Positions 40,069-45,235 of a DNA stretch of 45,235 bases are shown here, in pieces (position 1 is the stretch's first letter; every line of letters begins with the position of its first letter). The translations under genes and the position numbers were made by a program. The stretch is taken from positions 1-45,235 of the forward strand of contig JABWBA010000022.1 in the NCBI GenBank assembly GCA_013360745.1, given 5' to 3'. Source of the stretch: Chthonomonadales bacterium (GTDB lineage Bacteria; Armatimonadota; Chthonomonadetes; Chthonomonadales; CAJBBX01). The notes beneath the pieces were generated by a model. The model ran no database searches, had not been told where the DNA came from, and saw only the letters and a program-made list of their open reading frames with translations.

Positions 40069-43008
40069 ATGCTGGGCGAGAAGGAAGGCTCCGGCGGACA
40101 GCCGGAGGGCAACATGGGTGGATGGCGAACGACGAGCGCGGCGTGGGTTGTCGGCGCGGCGCTGGCGATGAGCGTGGCGGCGCAGGGTCAGGGCGCGGGC
40201 GCCGCGAAACGGGACGGGGCGATTGCGCTCCGAACGAGATACGTGGAATGGGTGATCGGGCCGGACGGCCGCAACGTGCGTTTCGCGGTGCGCCGCACGG
40301 GCCGCGATCTTCTGGCGGCTGCGGGTTCGCCAGCGTTTATCGTCCGGGTGGGGGCCGAGACGCGGCTCCCGACGTCGTTCCGCCGGGAAGGGTCCGTGGG
40401 TGTGGTCGATTTCGGCGATGTGCGCGCGGAGATCGACATGCGGGAGACGCCCGACGCCGTTGTGATGCAGGTGCGCGCGGTGCGCGGGCCGGCGGAGGAG
40501 CTGACGTTCGGACAGGCGGCATTGAAGCTTGCCATGGATGGGTCGGACCCGCTTGAGTTCAGCGGGCTCGCCCGCAACGACCGGACGAACATACCGGAGC
40601 TGCCGGGTGCGACGACGCTGTTCCGGGCCATCGCCTATCGTCGGCTCGGGTTCGAGGGCGCCTCGGCCGCCTTCGTGTGCGCTCCCGCTGCGGGGCTCCG
40701 GAAGGCGCTGCAGCGGGTGGCGGCGGCTTCGCCGGAGTTGCCGCAATCGCCCATCGGCGGGCCGTGGGCGATGGATTCGCCGGCCAATCGGCGCTCCTAT
40801 CTCTTCAACTTCAACGGCCTGAACGAACGGGGTTCGAAGCCCTGGATCGACCTGGCCCATGCGCTGGGCGCCGGGCAGATCGACTTCCATGGCGGGACCT
40901 CGTTTCGGTTCGGTGACTTTGTGCCGAATCCGGAGACCTACCCCGACGGCATGGCGGATCTGAAACGGACGGTGGACGCCCTGCACCGGGCGGGACTGCA
41001 GGCGGGGCTCCACACCTACTCGTTCTTCATCGATAAGCGGTCCCGCTATGTCACTCCGAAGCCCGACCCGCGACTCGCCTCGGCGCGCTCCTTCACGCTG
41101 GCGGGGCCGATCTCGGCCGCCGATGGGACGATCACGGTGGCGGAGTCGACCGAGGGGGTCAACGCGATCACCGGCTTCTTCGTCAACAACAGCGCGACGC
41201 TCCGGATCGGCGACGAGCTCGTGACGTTTCGCGAGGCATCGCGGACGCCTCCGTGGCGTTTCACCGGCTGCGTTCGGGGCGCTTACGGCACCCACGCCTC
41301 GGCGCACGAGGCCGGAACGCGCGCCGACCACCTGAAGGAGCTGTTCGGCCTCTTTGCGCCCGACGCCGAGACCGACCTCTTCACCGAGATCATCGAGAAC
41401 ACGGCCCGGACGTACAACGAGTGCGGGTTCGATATGATCTATCTGGATGCGCTGGACGGCTCCTTTATCCATGCCGGCCCGGAGTGGGCGTGGCGCTACA
41501 GCGCCCGATTCGTGTACGACCTCGTTCGCCGCCTCAAGCGCCCGGCGATCCTGGAGATGAGCACCTTCCACCATCATCTCTGGTGCGTACGATCGCGCAT
41601 GGGGGCATGGGATGCGCCCCATCGGGGCTACAAGGAGTTCGTCGACATGCACCGGATCGTCAACCGGGATTGCGCGAGGATGTACTTGCCCTCGCATCTC
41701 GGGTGGTGGGCGGTGTCCGGATGGGGCAGTCTCCAGCAGGCCCGCACGTATCCGGACGACCTGGAATACCTGCTCTGCAAGGCGCTGGCCGACGATGCGG
41801 GCGTCTCCTTCGTGTACGGCTTCGCGCCGGAGACGTTCGCCGGCTCGCCCGGGGCCCAGCGGTACGCCGCGATGATCCGACGGTACGAGGCGCTGAGGCG
41901 GGAGGGGGCGCTGCCCAAGGCGATCCGGGAGCGGCTCGGCCGGGCCGGCGAGGAATACACGCTGGAGGAGGGACGCCCCGGCCAGCGGGCGTTTGTGCGG
42001 GTCGAGTACGAGACGCACACGGGAGAGGGATCGGCGTTCTCGGCGCACTTCGGAAACAGCCGCGCCGAGCAGCCGTTGTCCGTGCGGATCGAGCCGCTGA
42101 TGCGCGAATCGGCGGAAGCGCCCGGCCGATCGACGCTCCTGGACGCTTCCGACGCCCGGGCGCTGTCGAAGCCGACCGCCTGCGACGGCGTACGCCTCGA
42201 CGCGGAGACCGTGACCGTCGCGGGTCCGAAGCCCGCGGGCGCGCCGGCGACGGCTCTCAGGCTCCGCGCGTCGAACGCTCGGAGGGAGCGGCGGGGCGCG
42301 TGGGGGATGGTGGAGCGGGTCTTCGATGCGCATCGCAACCTGCGCGATTGCGGCCTCGGCGTCTGGGTCCACGGCGACGGCAAAGGGGCCGTCCTGAACT
42401 TCCAGCTTCGGAATGCGCCGAACCTATCGCCGGCGGTGGCGGAGCGGTATCTGGTGGTCGATTTTACGGGCTGGCGGTGGTGCACGCTGATCGAGCCGGA
42501 ATCGGCCCGACTCAGCGCCTACTCGTGGCCCTATGCGGGGCAGCGGTCGGAATGGGAGGCGAACCCCGGGCTCGCCTTCACCTCGGCTTATAAGACCTAC
42601 CATCCGGTGATCGACCTCGGGCAGGTTGCGGCGATCAGCGTCTGGGTCAACGAGACGCCGGCAGGAGGCTCGACCGAGATCCTCATCGGTGATATCGTCT
42701 CGCTGCCCCTGACGCCGTCGTCGATCTCCGAACCCTCGATCACCCTCAACGACCGGACGCTTGCCTTCCCGGTGACGCTGACTGCTGGCCAGTACGTCGA
42801 GTACGTACCCGGCGGCGGGAACCGCGGGGGAACGGCGAGCGTCTACGGTCCGGACAACGCGCTCGTTCGCAAGGTTGATCTGCGGGCAATCGCGCCGACC
42901 CTTCCGTCGGGCGGCGCGGATCTGCAGGTACAGTGTCGGACTGCCGACGGGGCGGCCCCTCGCGTGGCTGTGACGGTCATCACTCGAGGCGAGCGGCTCC
43001 GTTTCTGA
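40069..43008 (+). CDS. Large secreted TIM-barrel glycosidase-like protein
   Basis: The product is 979 residues from ATG 40069 (AGAAGGA eight bases upstream) or 964 from ATG 40114 (GGAGGG close upstream); the latter starts right at the signal peptide (GGWRTTSAAWVVGAALAMSVA). The N-terminal part is a beta-rich domain. The middle has barrel-like segments: IDFHGGTSFRFGDFVPNP, LQAGLHTYSFFID, GFDMIYLDALDGSF (likely catalytic Asp), AILEMSTFHHHLW and MYLPSHLGWWAVSGWG. The fold recalls GH27/GH36-type or related barrels, but I cannot name the family. An insert with VNAITGFFVNNSATLRIGDEL lies inside the barrel, and the last 300 residues form beta-sandwich domains. It follows the repeat stack and precedes the RCC1 protein on the same strand. 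Confidence 0.72.
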   Translation: MLGEKEGSGGQPEGNMGGWRTTSAAWVVGAALAMSVAAQGQGAGAAKRDGAIALRTRYVEWVIGPDGRNVRFAVRRTGRDLLAAAGSPAFIVRVGAETRLPTSFRREGSVGVVDFGDVRAEIDMRETPDAVVMQVRAVRGPAEELTFGQAALKLAMDGSDPLEFSGLARNDRTNIPELPGATTLFRAIAYRRLGFEGASAAFVCAPAAGLRKALQRVAAASPELPQSPIGGPWAMDSPANRRSYLFNFNGLNERGSKPWIDLAHALGAGQIDFHGGTSFRFGDFVPNPETYPDGMADLKRTVDALHRAGLQAGLHTYSFFIDKRSRYVTPKPDPRLASARSFTLAGPISAADGTITVAESTEGVNAITGFFVNNSATLRIGDELVTFREASRTPPWRFTGCVRGAYGTHASAHEAGTRADHLKELFGLFAPDAETDLFTEIIENTARTYNECGFDMIYLDALDGSFIHAGPEWAWRYSARFVYDLVRRLKRPAILEMSTFHHHLWCVRSRMGAWDAPHRGYKEFVDMHRIVNRDCARMYLPSHLGWWAVSGWGSLQQARTYPDDLEYLLCKALADDAGVSFVYGFAPETFAGSPGAQRYAAMIRRYEALRREGALPKAIRERLGRAGEEYTLEEGRPGQRAFVRVEYETHTGEGSAFSAHFGNSRAEQPLSVRIEPLMRESAEAPGRSTLLDASDARALSKPTACDGVRLDAETVTVAGPKPAGAPATALRLRASNARRERRGAWGMVERVFDAHRNLRDCGLGVWVHGDGKGAVLNFQLRNAPNLSPAVAERYLVVDFTGWRWCTLIEPESARLSAYSWPYAGQRSEWEANPGLAFTSAYKTYHPVIDLGQVAAISVWVNETPAGGSTEILIGDIVSLPLTPSSISEPSITLNDRTLAFPVTLTAGQYVEYVPGGGNRGGTASVYGPDNALVRKVDLRAIAPTLPSGGADLQVQCRTADGAAPRVAVTVITRGERLRF

Positions 43009-43074
43009 GCAGTGCGGGTTCGGGACGGTCGAGGCTCGGGCGGCGCAAGGCCACCGGGAGGGGGTGCAACGGAT

Positions 43075-45235
43075 ATGGTCAGATTCGGGTTCGTGACGAC
43101 GCTCATCGCCGCTCTGGCCCTGATGGTCGGGTCGATCGGGGCCCTGGGCCAGGCGGGTTCGGCATGGGCGTGGGGCTACAACTTCGAGGGTGAGCTCGGC
43201 GACGGCACGAATACGAACCGTGAGCTGCCCGTGACCGTTCTCAACGTCAGCGGCATCATCGCGGTTTCCGGCGGCGACTACCACAGTCTGGGTTTGCAGT
43301 CCGATGGGACCGTCTGGGCGTGGGGCGCCAACTACTACGGGCAGCTCGGGGACGGCACCGTTATCGAACGCTGGACGGCTGCCCGGGTTCTGGGGCCCGG
43401 CGGCATGGGGGTGCTGACCGATATCGTCGGCATCGCCGCAGGCGATCTGCACAATCTGGCGCTCAAGTCGGACGGAACCGTCTGGGCCTGGGGCGACAAC
43501 TGGTGGGGTGAGCTGGGGGACGGTACGAACACGGACCGATGGACGCCCGTTCAGGTCCGCGGTCCCGGCGGCGTCGGATATCTCACGAACGTCGTGGCGA
43601 TCGCCACGGGCGGCTGGCATAGCCTGGCGTTGAAGTCGGACGGGACGGTGTGGGCCTGGGGATACAACAAGTACGGCCAGCTCGGCGACGGCACGACGAC
43701 CGACAGCGCGTACCCGATACAGGTAGCGGGCCTGTCGGGCGTGGTGAGCATCGCGGGCGGATTTCAGCACAGCCTTGCGGTGACGGACACCCACGAAGCG
43801 CGCGCGTGGGGCCGCAACCTCGACGGCGCGCTCGGCGACGGCACGACCACGAATCGCTGGCTGCCGATCACGGTGCTCGGGGTGACGACCGCTGCCGAAG
43901 TGAAGGCGGGGCAGAATCACAGCCTGGCCCGACTGACCTCCGGGACGCTCGTCGCCTGGGGCAACAACGTCCTGGGACAGCTTGGAGACGGCACCACCAC
44001 CAGCGCCACCAGCCCGGTGGCGGTGGTCGGGCTGACAGGGGTGGCGGCGATCGGCACGGGCGATTACCACTGCCTGGCCCGGAAGTCGGATGGCACGCTA
44101 TGGACCTGGGGATGGAACGACGTCGGGCAGCTCGGCGACGGCACAACGGTCAACAGCGCGGTTCCGGTGCACGTGGCCTCCCTCAGCAAGGTCGGCGCCA
44201 TCGCAGGGGGCTATTCGCACAGCCTGGCGGCCCTGACCGACAACACGCCTCCGGCGGCGGACGATCAGACCGTTTCGGCGACCAGCGGCATCGGGCAGGC
44301 GATTACGCTTACCGGATCCGACGCCGACGGTGATCCGATCACCTTCCATATCGTATCCGGCCCTGGGCACGGCAGCCTCTCGGGCGTCGCGCCGAACGTG
44401 ACGTACACGAGCGGGGATGCCTTCAGCGGGACCGATACGTTCACATTCAAGGTGAACGACGGCAAGGTCGACAGCCCTCTGGCGACGGTCAGCATCCCGG
44501 TCGCACGTGCGGCCACGACCCTGTGGACCGGCGATCGGACGGGAACCATCACCGAGACCGTATCGCTCCGCCAGTACGACCTCAGGCGCGTGGCGGACAA
44601 CGGGCTTCTTGCCGGCCGGACGATCGAGTTCCGGGTGGATGGGACGGCGGTCGGCACGGGGGCCACCAACGGGGGCGGCGACAGTTCGCTGAACTGGATC
44701 ATCGCCGACGGAGCGTCAAGCCGAACCATCACCGCCGCGTTCGCCGGGGACGGGGGCAACGACAGTTCTGCCGATGACGCGCTGCTGACGGCTCTCTCCT
44801 GGGATACGAAGCTGGTGACGTTCGACCGTACACAGCGGATTTCGGGCCGAACGGAGCTGAAGGCTCGGCTGCTGCGCAGCGACAACACTCCGCTGTACGC
44901 CTACTACGATGTGCCCGATGGAGCCGGGGCCGGGCTGCGGACCATCCTGACCGAATGGCCGGGTAACGGCGGCTACGGGGCGTCTGCCAGGACCGCGACC
45001 CTGACCGTCCTGCCGGCCCTGCCCTATATCTGGGTGATGAGCCGATCGGCGCCCGTCGGAGGCACGGCGAACCTCTACGCGTACTTCAGGCGGCTGTACG
45101 ACCTGCAGAAGCAGCAGGGCAAATCGGTCGATTTTCTGGTCGACGGCACTCTGGTTCAGACCGTCGTGACCGATTCAAACGGGGTTGCGCGGTACCTGTA
45201 TCCGACGGTGGAAGCGGTGGGCGTCCATACCGTCC
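43075..45235 (+). CDS. RCC1-propeller and Ig-like surface protein, cut by the window end
   Basis: The frame is open from ATG 43075 to the last base (720 codons, no stop), so the gene continues beyond. It has a signal peptide (LIAALALMVGSIGALGQA). Seven RCC1 repeats follow, each about 50-60 residues, with the form GTVWAWGxNxxGQLGDGT at roughly 43165, 43305, 43475, 43645, 43805, 43950 and 44090: a full seven-bladed propeller. Next comes a cadherin/Ig-like module (AITLTGSDADGDPITFHIV, then FSGTDTFTFKVNDGK, about 44260-44500), then at least two bacterial Ig-like repeats (TIEFRVDGTAVGTG and VDFLVDGTLVQTVV). Such proteins are usually cell-surface or secreted adhesins or binding proteins. Confidence 0.85.
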   Translation, partial: MVRFGFVTTLIAALALMVGSIGALGQAGSAWAWGYNFEGELGDGTNTNRELPVTVLNVSGIIAVSGGDYHSLGLQSDGTVWAWGANYYGQLGDGTVIERWTAARVLGPGGMGVLTDIVGIAAGDLHNLALKSDGTVWAWGDNWWGELGDGTNTDRWTPVQVRGPGGVGYLTNVVAIATGGWHSLALKSDGTVWAWGYNKYGQLGDGTTTDSAYPIQVAGLSGVVSIAGGFQHSLAVTDTHEARAWGRNLDGALGDGTTTNRWLPITVLGVTTAAEVKAGQNHSLARLTSGTLVAWGNNVLGQLGDGTTTSATSPVAVVGLTGVAAIGTGDYHCLARKSDGTLWTWGWNDVGQLGDGTTVNSAVPVHVASLSKVGAIAGGYSHSLAALTDNTPPAADDQTVSATSGIGQAITLTGSDADGDPITFHIVSGPGHGSLSGVAPNVTYTSGDAFSGTDTFTFKVNDGKVDSPLATVSIPVARAATTLWTGDRTGTITETVSLRQYDLRRVADNGLLAGRTIEFRVDGTAVGTGATNGGGDSSLNWIIADGASSRTITAAFAGDGGNDSSADDALLTALSWDTKLVTFDRTQRISGRTELKARLLRSDNTPLYAYYDVPDGAGAGLRTILTEWPGNGGYGASARTATLTVLPALPYIWVMSRSAPVGGTANLYAYFRRLYDLQKQQGKSVDFLVDGTLVQTVVTDSNGVARYLYPTVEAVGVHTV
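43165..44250 (+). repeat. Seven RCC1-coding repeats
   Basis: Seven degenerate DNA repeats of about 145-170 bp encode the propeller blades, each carrying a version of CTCGGCGACGGCAC (LGDG). The frame is kept throughout, so selection is on protein. The shared DNA words make this stretch a likely place for recombination or assembly collapse. Confidence 0.75.

Noticed and set aside
40024-42372. 782-aa minus-strand ORF
   Set aside because: Antisense to the barrel protein, very Arg-rich, no motifs, and it would include the intergenic tandem repeat as coding sequence. The plus frame has a signal peptide and ribosome-binding site.
42424-44070. 548-aa minus-strand ORF
   Set aside because: It reads antisense through RCC1 repeats and the end of the barrel gene; its periodic pattern is a mirror of the RCC1 coding repeats.
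43650-44333. 227-aa plus-strand ORF in another frame
   Set aside because: It overlaps the open RCC1 frame, has low-complexity Arg/Gly sequence, and no ribosome-binding site.

Overview
The window is about 45 kb of high-GC bacterial DNA and most resembles a member of the Armatimonadota. Evidence for this is a type II pseudopilin-like protein with the methylation motif GFTLIE followed by [16 protein letters not shown] and a C-terminal [13 protein letters not shown] (a form I associate with that phylum), an Lnt lipoprotein N-acyltransferase (so a diderm envelope), an S-layer-homology-like protein, and many secreted TIM-barrel glycosidase-like proteins. The assignment rests on recalled family patterns, not a search. 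Genes are dense, start-stop overlaps of the ATGA/GTGA type are very common, and several genes appear to start with TTG or GTG. No tRNA, rRNA, CRISPR array or transposase was seen.

Layout. (1) Bases 1 to about 510 have clearly lower GC and read as the remains of a foreign (phage- or plasmid-like) region: a small ORF and a GIY-YIG/T5orf172-like protein cut off where host-like DNA begins. (2) 493-3115: a minus-strand group with a secreted 137-aa protein, an M61-type metallopeptidase and a four-helix membrane protein. (3) 3431-4555: a CcrM-like GANTC adenine methyltransferase. (4) 4607-6223: a secreted TIM-barrel lipoprotein. (5) 6480-8651: glycyl-tRNA synthetase beta chain behind a good promoter, without glyQ beside it. 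(6) 8671-13831: a HAD phosphatase/mutase and a Tat-type xylose-isomerase-like protein, divergent from a GH106-like rhamnosidase.

(7) 13775-27152 is the most striking part: eleven minus-strand genes, headed by a LacI-family regulator, nearly all overlapping or abutting. They encode an FG-GAP/beta-propeller secreted protein, a DegT-type aminotransferase, an isochorismatase-like hydrolase, an APH-like kinase, a CE4 deacetylase, a Gfo/Idh/MocA oxidoreductase, an enolase-superfamily enzyme, a NagA-like deacetylase, a class III aminotransferase and a GNAT acetyltransferase. (8) 27263-28298: a proline-rich small lipoprotein and the pseudopilin-like protein, convergent on a strong hairpin. (9) 28490-31708: a second, divergent operon with another APH-like kinase, a threonine aldolase and another Gfo/Idh/MocA oxidoreductase. 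Two matching LacI-type operator-like sites (27137-27152 at the lacI start codon and 28476-28491 at the start of the second operon) suggest that one regulator controls both operons. I infer an undescribed amino-sugar or amino-acid-sugar pathway; substrate and direction are unknown.

(10) 31779-36587: an envelope operon reading lnt, murA, mreB, SLH-like protein on the minus strand. (11) 36688-45235: four plus-strand secreted proteins (orphan lipoprotein, GHL10-like protein, large TIM-barrel protein, and an RCC1 propeller protein running off the window). Between the second and third lies a 180-bp stack of three different repeat types: a 27-bp perfect hairpin, a 28-bp near-palindrome and a 14-bp tandem repeat.
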